NCBI GenBank assembly: GCA_900552415.1
Contig: USAD01000133.1
Location: forward strand, 1-7,698
DNA length: 7,698 bases
Origin: an uncultured Parabacteroides sp.
GTDB taxonomy: Bacteria > Bacteroidota > Bacteroidia > Bacteroidales > Tannerellaceae
Reading direction: 5' to 3'
The position numbers and the translations under genes are program-made. The notes under the pieces are model-generated. The model ran no database searches, had not been told where the DNA came from, and worked only from the letters and a program-made list of their open reading frames with translations. Shown here piece after piece: positions 1 through 5,538 of this stretch; the first letter of the stretch is position 1, and each line of letters begins with the position of its first letter.

Positions 1-140
1 CACTTAATATTAATTGTTTTTTTTTTTTTTTCTTGGTTTTTCAAATTTCTTTTTTTTTTTTTTTTCTGGGCGTGTGCTTCTTTTTCTGCGTTTTTTATAT
101 AAAAATCTGTTATATATTTATCCCTCTTTTTTTTGTTGTA
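1..140 (-). other. Lys-rich open frame without a usual start codon, running off the left edge
   Basis: On the minus strand one frame is open from position 140 to the window edge (about 46 codons). It reads as a very basic, charged peptide containing ITDFYIKNAEKEAHAQ followed by two Lys runs encoded by the A tracts opposite T50-65 and T17-31. A purine-rich AAAGAGGG lies at 122-129, followed about 8 bases later by ATA. No ATG, GTG or TTG start is visible in this frame. It may be the start of a downstream gene in the same direction as the 118-aa gene, perhaps with a rare start or a sequencing error, or it may be non-coding AT-rich DNA. The amino acid mix outside the Lys runs looks protein-like, but that is the only support. 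Confidence 0.2.
17..65. repeat. Paired long T homopolymer tracts
   Basis: T17-31 is a run of 15 T and T50-65 a run of 16 T, separated by 18 bases. A third run of 8 T lies at 127-134. Tracts this long are rare in Bacteroidales chromosomes and are prone to slippage in replication and in sequencing, so the exact lengths should be treated with caution. If the opposite strand is translated, they encode Lys runs. Confidence 0.75.
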
Positions 141-168
141 TCACTATCTATATTAGTTAGTAATATGT

Positions 169-525
169 CTACATTCTTTGTTGTACTTGATTTTTATTAT
201 TCTTTAATAACTCCTGCTCCTTCTGCTTCTCCTGTATATTTTCATTATTTATCTTCTCTGCCACAAATGTCTGTCCCATCTGCATAAGTTTTGAAATATC
301 TTCAAGCCATACTGCCCTGTTTTCTTCCCGCTCTTTATCAGCTGTTTCGAGATTCTTTTTACCGTCTTCGACAGTAATCTGTTTATAAAAATCCAGTACA
401 TTGTCTATTTTATTAAGATAATCATCCCATTCCTTATCATTCATGCTTTTATCCGGCTTTGTCTGTGCATCTGATACACTAAACATTTCACTTTTTTCAC
501 TAAATAAACTTTCTACTCCTGTCAT
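169..525 (-). CDS. Unrecognised 118-aa hydrophilic, Glu/Lys/Gln-rich protein
   Basis: The frame could open at 549, but the ATG at 523-525 is preferred because AAGGAAG (532-538) lies about seven bases upstream, a good Shine-Dalgarno sequence. The protein starts MTGVESLFSEKSEMF and has no signal peptide or membrane segment. Residues ~30-60 (DKEWDDYLNKIDNVLDFYKQ) and ~60-115 look strongly helical, and the Glu/Lys/Gln-rich end looks like a coiled coil. I do not recognise the family. Strong SD use, low GC and A/T-ending codons resemble clostridial Firmicutes more than the Bacteroidales genes elsewhere in the window, so it looks foreign. A hairpin terminator lies upstream, so it probably has its own promoter, though none could be named confidently. 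It could be a small mobile-element or secretion-related accessory protein, but nothing in the sequence shows this. Confidence 0.6.
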   Translation of the reverse strand: MTGVESLFSEKSEMFSVSDAQTKPDKSMNDKEWDDYLNKIDNVLDFYKQITVEDGKKNLETADKEREENRAVWLEDISKLMQMGQTFVAEKINNENIQEKQKEQELLKNNKNQVQQRM

Positions 526-744
526 ATAATTCTTCCTTTCTACACACATCTTTTATAACCAATTGCAAAACTCATTTTTTACATATACCAGATTTGTGTC
601 ACATGCGTACATCCGCAAATAAGCAAAACACAATTTAAAAAAATATGCGCCACAATACACTAAAATGTATTATGACGCATTCCCTTGCTGATAGTTATAT
701 CGGCACATTATTCTATTTCTTTAATTTACTTTTTTATTCTATTT
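526..744. other. AT-rich non-coding region upstream of the 118-aa gene
   Basis: Apart from the hairpin at 645-680 and the SD of the 118-aa gene, this stretch has no credible reading frame on either strand. It contains a small palindrome TGTG-T-CACA (595-603) and an 11-base direct repeat TTATTCTATTT (708-718 and 734-744) just before the junction with the glycosyltransferase fragment. No convincing -35/-10 pair was identified for the minus-strand gene. Confidence 0.4.
645..680 (-). terminator. Hairpin with U tract, orphan intrinsic terminator on the minus strand
   Basis: Arms 645-659 and 666-680 flank a 6-base loop (660-665). Read as minus-strand RNA, all 15 positions pair, two of them as G-U wobbles; on the plus strand the same two positions are C-A mismatches. 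The minus-strand transcript then continues directly into AUUUUUUU (637-644). This is the layout of a rho-independent terminator for transcription coming from the right. No minus-strand gene ends just to the right, since all three frames in 681-750 carry stops. Alternatives are an operator or the inverted repeat of a mobile element. Confidence 0.55.
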
Positions 745-1146
745 ATGATCTTGGTTCATCAGCTGGATGATCTTTTATTCCTTTATTATATGTCGGGCGC
801 TAAAGCCTATGCGACGACTGCCGGATTTGAGTCGGTTTGCGAGGCGATGTATTTGGGTAAACCGATCCTGATGGTGCCGACACATATTGAACAGGCATGC
901 AACGCTTACGACGCCGCCTTGTCGGGTGCAGGGATTGTGGCCGATTGTTTTGACTTGGACCGCCTGAGCGAATTGTCTAAGAATCATTCCGGAAATATGT
1001 CTTTCCGCCATTGGGTAAAACAGGCGGATTGGTTGATCTTGCGTGAGTTCAGACCCGATTTGTTGTTCCATGAGTTGCCCGCTGTTGGCTTAAGGCGGCA
1101 TGCGACCAATTGGGTCGCCCGACTGGGACGTTTCCTGCCGATCTGA
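745..1146 (+). pseudogene. 5'-truncated glycosyltransferase (C-terminal third), family 1 / MurG-like fold
   Basis: About 130 residues from VHQLDDLLFLYYMSG to the stop at 1144-1146 match the nucleotide-sugar binding half of GT-B glycosyltransferases (Glyco_trans_1_3 type). The diagnostic stretch is ATTAGFESVCEAMYLGKP, then ILMVPTHIEQACNAYDA and GAGIVADCF: the donor-binding loop, the Glu for ribose or nucleotide contact, and the conserved EQ..NA motif. Family members are usually about 330-400 residues, so the acceptor-binding N-terminal domain and the linker are missing. Upstream of about 745 the frame turns into unrelated Phe/Ile/Leu-rich AT-rich sequence, so the break lies near 745-754. An ATG at 745 could start translation, but half a GT-B enzyme should be inactive. 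The cause may be insertion of foreign DNA, recombination, or contig misassembly. Confidence 0.75.
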
Positions 1147-1157
1147 TGGGGAATAGC

Positions 1158-1186
1158 CAAGTATTACTTGCTAACTCTCAAGTATT
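1158..1186 (+). promoter_or_regulatory. Operator-like repeats overlapping the promoter
   Basis: CAAGTATT occurs at 1158-1165 and again at 1179-1186, with 21 bases start to start, which is two helical turns and would place both on the same face of the DNA. The first copy is part of a palindrome AAGTA-T-TACTT (1159-1169). The repeats bracket the -33 element, which is the position expected for autoregulation by a repressor. The binding protein is unknown; a product of the downstream gene pair is a guess. Confidence 0.35.
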
Positions 1187-1199
1187 TTTCTTACCTTTG
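1168..1199 (+). promoter_or_regulatory. Bacteroidetes-type promoter for the DUF4160/DUF2442 pair
   Basis: TACCTTTG at 1192-1199 fits the Bacteroidetes -7 consensus TAnnTTTG exactly. A TTG at 1168-1170 lies 21 bases upstream, close to the usual -33 spacing. The ATG at 1220 follows 20 bases after the -7 box, so the leader would be short. Confidence 0.6.
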
Positions 1200-1219
1200 T
1201 GATCTAAAGTAAGCTATTT

Positions 1220-1516
1220 ATGGGACAGTTGGCTTTTTTGAAAATGTTCCTCTTGGTCTCGATACCGACCGATATTAATGATAACCGACGGCATGTACAT
1301 ATTTTTAAGAAAGGCGGTCGACATCTTCATTCCTTAGCGATGATTTGGATTGAGCGTGATGGATAGAAGTGTGTGGAAATTGCGGAGAGCCAATTGTCCG
1401 CTAAAGATAACGAAATGTTGATTAAGGCGATTGATAAGCATTGGGAATTTATCAATAGTCAGATTTCAAAAACATTCCGTGGAGAGAAAACGAGAATAAA
1501 GAATATTGAAAAATGA
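1220..1516 (+). pseudogene. DUF4160-like protein gene interrupted by an in-frame TAG
   Basis: ATG at 1220 opens a frame that reads 48 residues, meets TAG at 1364-1366, then stays open for 49 more codons to TGA at 1514-1516. Joined, it gives a 98-residue protein, a normal length for DUF4160-like proteins. The typical features are present: DxNRRHVHIFKKGG (residues 21-33), AMIWIERDG just before the stop, then IAESQLS, and the helix IKAIDKHWEFINSQI. The similarity on both sides of the TAG shows that it replaced one sense codon, since GAG, AAG or CAG differ by one base. The function of DUF4160 is unknown; it often sits beside DUF2442 and is suspected to belong to toxin-antitoxin-like modules. Possible explanations are a recent pseudogene, a base-calling error, or suppressed read-through. 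The assignment rests on remembered motifs. Confidence 0.6.
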
Positions 1517-1523
1517 TTGGACC

Positions 1524-1763
1524 ATGTGTAAGATGAAAGGTATCAATGTTGGAATAAAGAAACTGGATTTTACGGAGCATCGAGGTAAGATGACCGCTTA
1601 TCTGACTGATGGCCGTGAGATAATCCTTCCATTATCATTTTTCCCGGATATAAAGAATTTGCCGTTGAAGAAGCGTTTGCAGTGGATGATCTTGGATGAT
1701 CAGTTCTTTACTTTTGAGGGAATGAGCAAAGTTTATTCCGTCGTGGATTTGTTGAGATTATAA
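1524..1763 (+). CDS. DUF2442 family small protein
   Basis: A 79-residue product from the ATG at 1524; a second ATG at 1533 (76 residues, MKGINVGIKKLDF) is an equally good start, and no SD decides between them. The upstream TTG at 1506 is unlikely. The body GKMTAYLTDGREIILPLSFFP, then LPLKKRLQWMILDDQFFTFEGM and YSVVDLL follows the DUF2442 pattern: a beta-strand pair with DGR, a PL..FP turn, a helix with R..W, and a final strand ending in a V..LL motif. It starts 7 bases after the stop of the DUF4160 frame, so the two form one unit behind the promoter at 1168-1199. DUF2442 proteins are small, have no proven biochemical activity, and are often paired with DUF4160 or similar small genes. A role as the antitoxin-like or regulatory partner is inference. 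Confidence 0.75.
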   Translation: MCKMKGINVGIKKLDFTEHRGKMTAYLTDGREIILPLSFFPDIKNLPLKKRLQWMILDDQFFTFEGMSKVYSVVDLLRL

Positions 1764-1801
1764 AGATTTTATCTTTATTCTATTTCATGTATATAAAGAG
1801 T

Positions 1802-1836
1802 ACGGACCTTGTGGGAAGATTCCTCGCAAGGTCCGT
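1802..1836. terminator. Bidirectional hairpin terminator between convergent genes
   Basis: Arms 1802-1813 (ACGGACCTTGTG) and 1825-1836 (CGCAAGGTCCGT) pair over 12 positions with one wobble, and GGA/TCC can extend the stem inside the loop. On the plus strand it is followed by CTATTTTATT. It lies 38 bases after the DUF2442 stop and 8 bases after the metY stop on the minus strand, so it probably ends both transcripts, with the better T tract on the plus side. Confidence 0.8.
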
Positions 1837-1844
1837 CTATTTTA

Positions 1845-3125
1845 TTAAGCCTCTAATGCTTGCTGGATATCGGCGATGATATCTTCCACGTTCTCGATAC
1901 CGACAGAGAAGCGGATCAGGTCTGGTGCGATACCGGCCTCGATCAGTTGCTCATCCGTAAGTTGGCGATGCGTATGGCTTGCCGGATGGAGAACGCAAGT
2001 CCGGGCATCGGCGACGTGTGTGACGATAGCCGCCAACTTCAGGTTATCCATGAAACGGATAGCGACATCACGTCCACCCTTCAAACCAAATGAGAGAACA
2101 CCGCATGAACCGTTTGGCAGGTATTTCTTCGCCAGGTCATGATATTTGTTGTCCTCCAGGTCCGGATAGTTGACCCAAGCGACCTTGTCGCAGCTCTTTA
2201 ACCATTTAGCGACCGCTAAGGCGTTTTGGCAATGGCGGGGAACACGAAGGTGCAACGTCTCCAGGCCAAGATTCAACAAGAAAGCGTTCTCGGGCGATTG
2301 GATGGAGCCCAGGTCACGCATCAACTGGCTGGTCGCTTTCGTGATATAGGCCATCTTGCCGAATGCTTTCGTATAGGTCAGGCCATGATAAGAGGGATCC
2401 GGTTGGCAAAGGCCGGGATACTTGTCGGCATGCGCCTCCCAATCGAAGTTACCGCTATCTACGATACAACCACCGACGCAGGTCGCGTGGCCATCCATAT
2501 ATTTCGTAGTTGAGTGAGTCACGATATCGGCGCCCCATTCGAACGGGCGGCAATTGATCGGTGTCGCGAAGGTATTATCAACAACGAGAGGCACACCCTG
2601 TTTGTGGGCAATCCGTGCGAACTTCTCGATATCGAGCACCATGACGCCCGGGTTCGACAGTGTCTCGCCGAAGAGCAGTTTCGTGTTCGGACGGAACGCC
2701 TTGGCGATCTCCTCCTCACTAGCGCCCTGGTCAACGAAAGTGCAATCGACTCCCAGTTTCTTCAGCGTGACGGCCAAGAGGTTGTAGGTTCCGCCATAGA
2801 TGCTGGTGGCGCTGACGATATGGTCGCCCGCCTCGCAGATATTAAAGAAGGCGAAGAAGTTGGCTGCCTGTCCTGAAGAGGTCAACATCGCGGCGACACC
2901 ACCCTCGAGAGCGGCGATCTTGGCTGCTACAGCTTCGTTGGTCGGGTTTTGCAGGCGGGTATAGAAGAAACCGGACTTCTCGAGATCGAAAAGTTTGGCC
3001 ATCTCCTCGCTTGTCTCATATTTGAAGGTTGTACTCTGATAGATCGGAAGAACACGCGGCTCGCCGTTTTTAGGCTGCCAGCCGGCTTGTACGCATAATG
3101 TCTCGCGTTTGAAATTGTTGCTCAT
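1845..3125 (-). CDS. metY: O-acetylhomoserine sulfhydrylase (O-acetylhomoserine aminocarboxypropyltransferase)
   Basis: A 426-residue PLP enzyme of the Cys/Met metabolism (gamma-family, fold type I) group. It is expected to make L-homocysteine and acetate from O-acetyl-L-homoserine and sulfide in the cytosol, for methionine synthesis. Visible markers: YTRLQNPT (55-62), with the Tyr/Arg that hold the PLP phosphate of the neighbouring subunit; LTSSGQAA (81-88), the phosphate loop; VVDNTFATP (181-189), with Asp183 for the pyridine nitrogen; HSTTKYMDGH (204-213), with Lys208 as the Schiff-base lysine; and RFSVGIE (405-411), with the substrate-carboxylate Arg. The length and the long insert around 228-262 (YPGLCQPDPSYHGLTY) fit MetY better than the ~380-residue cystathionine synthases and lyases. 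The start ATG has AAAGGA a few bases upstream. The gene follows a MATE gene by 82 bases but has its own -7 box. Exact substrate choice is inferred. Confidence 0.93.
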   Translation of the reverse strand: MSNNFKRETLCVQAGWQPKNGEPRVLPIYQSTTFKYETSEEMAKLFDLEKSGFFYTRLQNPTNEAVAAKIAALEGGVAAMLTSSGQAANFFAFFNICEAGDHIVSATSIYGGTYNLLAVTLKKLGVDCTFVDQGASEEEIAKAFRPNTKLLFGETLSNPGVMVLDIEKFARIAHKQGVPLVVDNTFATPINCRPFEWGADIVTHSTTKYMDGHATCVGGCIVDSGNFDWEAHADKYPGLCQPDPSYHGLTYTKAFGKMAYITKATSQLMRDLGSIQSPENAFLLNLGLETLHLRVPRHCQNALAVAKWLKSCDKVAWVNYPDLEDNKYHDLAKKYLPNGSCGVLSFGLKGGRDVAIRFMDNLKLAAIVTHVADARTCVLHPASHTHRQLTDEQLIEAGIAPDLIRFSVGIENVEDIIADIQQALEA

Positions 3126-3166
3126 GATTCCTTTATTATATATTTAGAATTTATCCAGTTTAGCCG

Positions 3167-3189
3167 CAAAAATAAACAAATATTGTTCA
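3167..3189 (-). promoter_or_regulatory. metY promoter -7 box with an adjoining palindrome
   Basis: Read on the minus strand, 3174-3167 is TATTTTTG, an exact TAnnTTTG -7 element, placed 41 bases before the metY start. No convincing -33 TTTG is present. The spacer contains a 17-base near-perfect palindrome, TAAACAA-ATA-TTGTTCA (3173-3189, one mismatch), which overlaps the edge of the -7 box. That is where a repressor would act. The leader is too short for a known riboswitch, and none was seen. Confidence 0.5.
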
Positions 3190-3207
3190 CGGGAGATGCC
3201 TGTTTAG

Positions 3208-4536
3208 TTACTTTAAAATTTTCTTCTGAAGAATGAGGAACCAAAGTGACAAGACAATACCTTTCGCTATACTCGACAGGCTGATGGCCCACCAGACCCC
3301 ATTGATGCCGATCACCTGGCAAAGCAGGATGGCTGTCGGGATACGGAGCGAGTTGAAGGTGATGCTGACTACGGCTGGCGGAATCGTGCGGCCAACACCA
3401 TAGAACAAGCCTTGGTTGGTGATCTCCAGCATCATGAAGAGCATCGAGTAGCCGTCGATCCGCAGGTAGACACCACCTGCCTCATAAGCCGCCTGTTCCG
3501 GCACGATGAGCGAGAAGACCTCGCTGCTGTAGAAGACAAACAGGATCGTGCAGAGGGCGCCAAGAACGGAGGTCATCTTGAGGGTGGTCCGGTAGGCTGC
3601 CTTGACGCGCTCCCATTCCTTGGCGGCATAGTTTTGCGCGACAAACGAGCTGAGGGCCGTACTGAAGCCTTGTGAGGTATTCCAGGCGATCGCCTCGATT
3701 TGTCCGCCTGCTGTCAGTGTCATTAGTCCAATGTGTCCGCCGTAGGTACTTGCCGTACGGGCCATGAAAAAGTTGATCACGGCGAAGAGGGCATTGAGCG
3801 TGGCGACCGGAAGTCCGATATGGATGATCTTCAAGGTGTACTCGCTTTTCAGGCGGGTGAGGAAACGGAATCCTCCGAAGAGCGGATTGCGTATTTTCAG
3901 CTGATAGATGAACAAGGCGCAGACTACCGCTTGCGAGAGCCACGTCGCCCAGGCTGCCCCGTCCGTTCCCAGGCCGAAGCCGAAGATAAAGAGCGGGTCG
4001 AGAACCATGTTGAGCAACAGCCCGACGCCACTGATATAAAATGGGGTCTTGCTTAGGCCCGAGGCGTTATGGATGCCGGTGAACGCCGCCGACAGGAAGA
4101 TGAAGGGAAAGGCCGTAGCGACGATCCTCAAGTAGGAGACGGCCTGTGCCTCGATCGGCGCTTCCAGCTTGTAGAGGTGGATGACCGGCTGGGCGAACAG
4201 GAACAACAAGGCTCCCCATATCACCGATAGAATCAGCGCGATCGTCAGGTTATGCGAGGCGAAGAGGCGGGCTTTCTCTTCGTCGCGGATGCCGATGCTT
4301 TGGGCGACACTGACCTCCGAGCCCACCTTGCTGAGGTAGGAGATCGAGTTGGTCATCCAGGTGAGGATGCCGACAGCGCCAACGGCGGCGACCGCCTCCG
4401 ACCCCAACCGGCCGACCCACGCCATGTCGGTGATGCTGTAGGCCATCTGGATGAATGAGGTCCCCATGATCGGCATCGCCAGGTTGAACAACTGGCGGAC
4501 GATCGGTCCTTCGGTAAGATTTTTCGCGCCTCGCAT
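3208..4536 (-). CDS. MATE family efflux transporter
   Basis: A 442-residue polytopic inner-membrane protein with about 12 hydrophobic segments arranged as two similar halves (roughly 14-220 and 235-437), the usual size for MATE exporters. These proteins export cationic drugs or metabolites using Na+ or H+ gradients. The N-terminus LTEGPIVRQLFNLAMPIM (7-24), then YSITDMAWVGRLGSEAVAAVG (33-53), is the classic first-helix signature. NMVLDPLFIFGFGLGTDGAA (176-195), at the end of the first half, is the conserved N..LDP.FIFG.G.GT.GAA motif. The start ATG lies 31 bases downstream of TACTTTTG on the minus strand. It is divergent from the sugar isomerase gene and upstream of metY, but nothing links it to sulfur metabolism. 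The substrate cannot be told from sequence; DinF/NorM-like drug export is the default guess. Confidence 0.92.
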   Translation of the reverse strand: MRGAKNLTEGPIVRQLFNLAMPIMGTSFIQMAYSITDMAWVGRLGSEAVAAVGAVGILTWMTNSISYLSKVGSEVSVAQSIGIRDEEKARLFASHNLTIALILSVIWGALLFLFAQPVIHLYKLEAPIEAQAVSYLRIVATAFPFIFLSAAFTGIHNASGLSKTPFYISGVGLLLNMVLDPLFIFGFGLGTDGAAWATWLSQAVVCALFIYQLKIRNPLFGGFRFLTRLKSEYTLKIIHIGLPVATLNALFAVINFFMARTASTYGGHIGLMTLTAGGQIEAIAWNTSQGFSTALSSFVAQNYAAKEWERVKAAYRTTLKMTSVLGALCTILFVFYSSEVFSLIVPEQAAYEAGGVYLRIDGYSMLFMMLEITNQGLFYGVGRTIPPAVVSITFNSLRIPTAILLCQVIGINGVWWAISLSSIAKGIVLSLWFLILQKKILK

Positions 4537-4615
4537 GTGTTGTTTATTGAAATCGCCCGCAAAAGTAGGAATTATTTTCTTACCTTTAGCGACGTTAATC
4601 TTAAAGAATGGAGTG
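4537..4615. promoter_or_regulatory. Divergent promoter region between the MATE and sugar isomerase genes
   Basis: On the minus strand, 4567-4560 reads TACTTTTG, an exact TAnnTTTG -7 box serving the MATE gene. On the plus strand, TACCTTTA at 4581-4588 differs from the consensus only in its last base and would serve the isomerase gene 28 bases downstream. The two boxes lie 13 bases apart, so the two promoters must overlap and may compete. Neither has a clear -33 element. Confidence 0.5.
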
Positions 4616-5500
4616 ATGATTACAAGACGGAATTTCTTGAGAGCGGGTGCCGCTCTCGCGGCGCTCAGCGTAGTGCCGAATGGTTTCGCCTCGATCCTGG
4701 CGGGAAAAGAGAAGGCGATTGGTTTGCAATTGTATAGTGTAAGGGATGATTTGAAGACGGATTTTGACGGGACGATGCGCGCCCTGGTGAAAATTGGTTA
4801 TAAACGGTTTGAGGCGGCTGGTTATCGCGACCGCAAATTCTATGGCAAGACGCCGGCCGAGATGAAGAAGTACCTGTCTGATCTGGGTGCCCGGATGGTA
4901 GGCTCGCATACGGGAAGCGGCCTTTTGGCGGATGGCGACACGAAAGGTTGGGATTTCTGGAAGAAGAACGCCGAGGATACGGCCGAGCTGGGCTGCAAGT
5001 GGATTATCCAGGCGGGTTATCCCTCGAAAGATATTAAGAGCATCGCCGACGTGAAACGCCTGGCGGACCAGTTCAATAAGTGCGGCGAGATCGCTAAGGC
5101 GAGTGGCTTGCGTTTCGCCTTTCATAACCATGTGGACGAGTTCAAGGAGCTGGAAGGCAAAGTCCCGTTCGACGTGATGATCGAGAATACAGACAAGGCG
5201 TTGGTGACTTTCCAGATCGATACGGCCCAGTTGGTCTATGGTGGTTACAAATGCCACGACTATGTGAACCGTTATCCCGGCCGTTTCGCCAACTGGCACT
5301 TGAAAGACGCGAACCCGGATGGCAAGGGAAGCACGGAGATGGGCAAGGGCCTGGTCGATTTCAAGGCGCTCTTCGCCGTGGCCGAGAAGGCGGGTCTCGA
5401 GGACTACTTCATCGAGCAGGAGCGTTACAACATGACGCCGCTTGAGGCGATGAAATACGATTACGACTTCGTGATGAATGCCGATTACATTAAATGGTGA
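4616..5500 (+). CDS. Tat-exported sugar phosphate isomerase/epimerase-like protein (xylose isomerase-like TIM barrel)
   Basis: A 294-residue protein starting MITRRNFLRAGAALAALSVV. The twin-arginine motif T-R-R-N-F-L-R followed by a hydrophobic stretch is a Tat signal, so the mature enzyme (from about residue 30) should be exported to the periplasm or outer surface. The longer frame opening at 4451 is rejected because it overlaps the MATE gene and would bury the signal; GTG at 4613 is a minor alternative start. The rest is an AP_endonuc_2/xylose isomerase-like barrel. Likely metal ligands and active-site residues are Glu66 (RFEAAGY), His170/His172 (FHNHVDEF), Asp202 (QIDTAQ), His228 (NWHLKDANPDGKGS) and Glu267 (FIEQER). 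Secreted members are common in Bacteroidetes near carbohydrate use genes, but no such locus is visible here. The actual substrate is unknown. Confidence 0.88.
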   Translation: MITRRNFLRAGAALAALSVVPNGFASILAGKEKAIGLQLYSVRDDLKTDFDGTMRALVKIGYKRFEAAGYRDRKFYGKTPAEMKKYLSDLGARMVGSHTGSGLLADGDTKGWDFWKKNAEDTAELGCKWIIQAGYPSKDIKSIADVKRLADQFNKCGEIAKASGLRFAFHNHVDEFKELEGKVPFDVMIENTDKALVTFQIDTAQLVYGGYKCHDYVNRYPGRFANWHLKDANPDGKGSTEMGKGLVDFKALFAVAEKAGLEDYFIEQERYNMTPLEAMKYDYDFVMNADYIKW

Positions 5501-5508
5501 TATGAAAA

Positions 5509-5533
5509 AAGGGGCACGGAAACCGTGCCCCTT
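5509..5533. terminator. Strong bidirectional rho-independent terminator
   Basis: AAGGGGCACGG (5509-5519) and CCGTGCCCCTT (5523-5533) form a perfect 11-bp stem with a 3-base AAA loop. On the minus strand the stem is followed by TTTTTT (5505-5510, partly shared with the stem base), a textbook terminator 6 bases after the glutamine synthetase stop. On the plus strand, TCTCATTT follows, giving a weaker terminator 9 bases after the isomerase stop. It separates the two convergent genes. Confidence 0.92.
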
Positions 5534-5538
5534 CTCAT

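Noticed and set aside
33..287. 84-codon plus-strand frame rich in Phe
   Set aside because: Most of the Phe comes from T homopolymers, and it overlaps the 3' end of the better-supported minus-strand gene with an SD.
775..1071. 98-codon minus-strand open frame inside the glycosyltransferase fragment
   Set aside because: It is the antisense of recognisable GT-B motifs on the plus strand and has no family resemblance of its own.
1..1500. CRISPR array, tRNA or rRNA
   Set aside because: No regularly spaced repeats, cloverleaf or rRNA-like segments were seen here or elsewhere in the window.
2226..2876. Plus-strand frames opposite metY
   Set aside because: Shadows of a fully conserved PLP enzyme gene; no start signals or family features.
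3126..3207. Possible riboswitch upstream of metY
   Set aside because: Only about 40 bases lie between the -7 box and the start codon, and no SAM-type fold or conserved core is visible.
4451..4615. N-terminal extension of the sugar isomerase frame
   Set aside because: It overlaps the start of the MATE gene and would hide a clear Tat signal that begins at the ATG at 4616.
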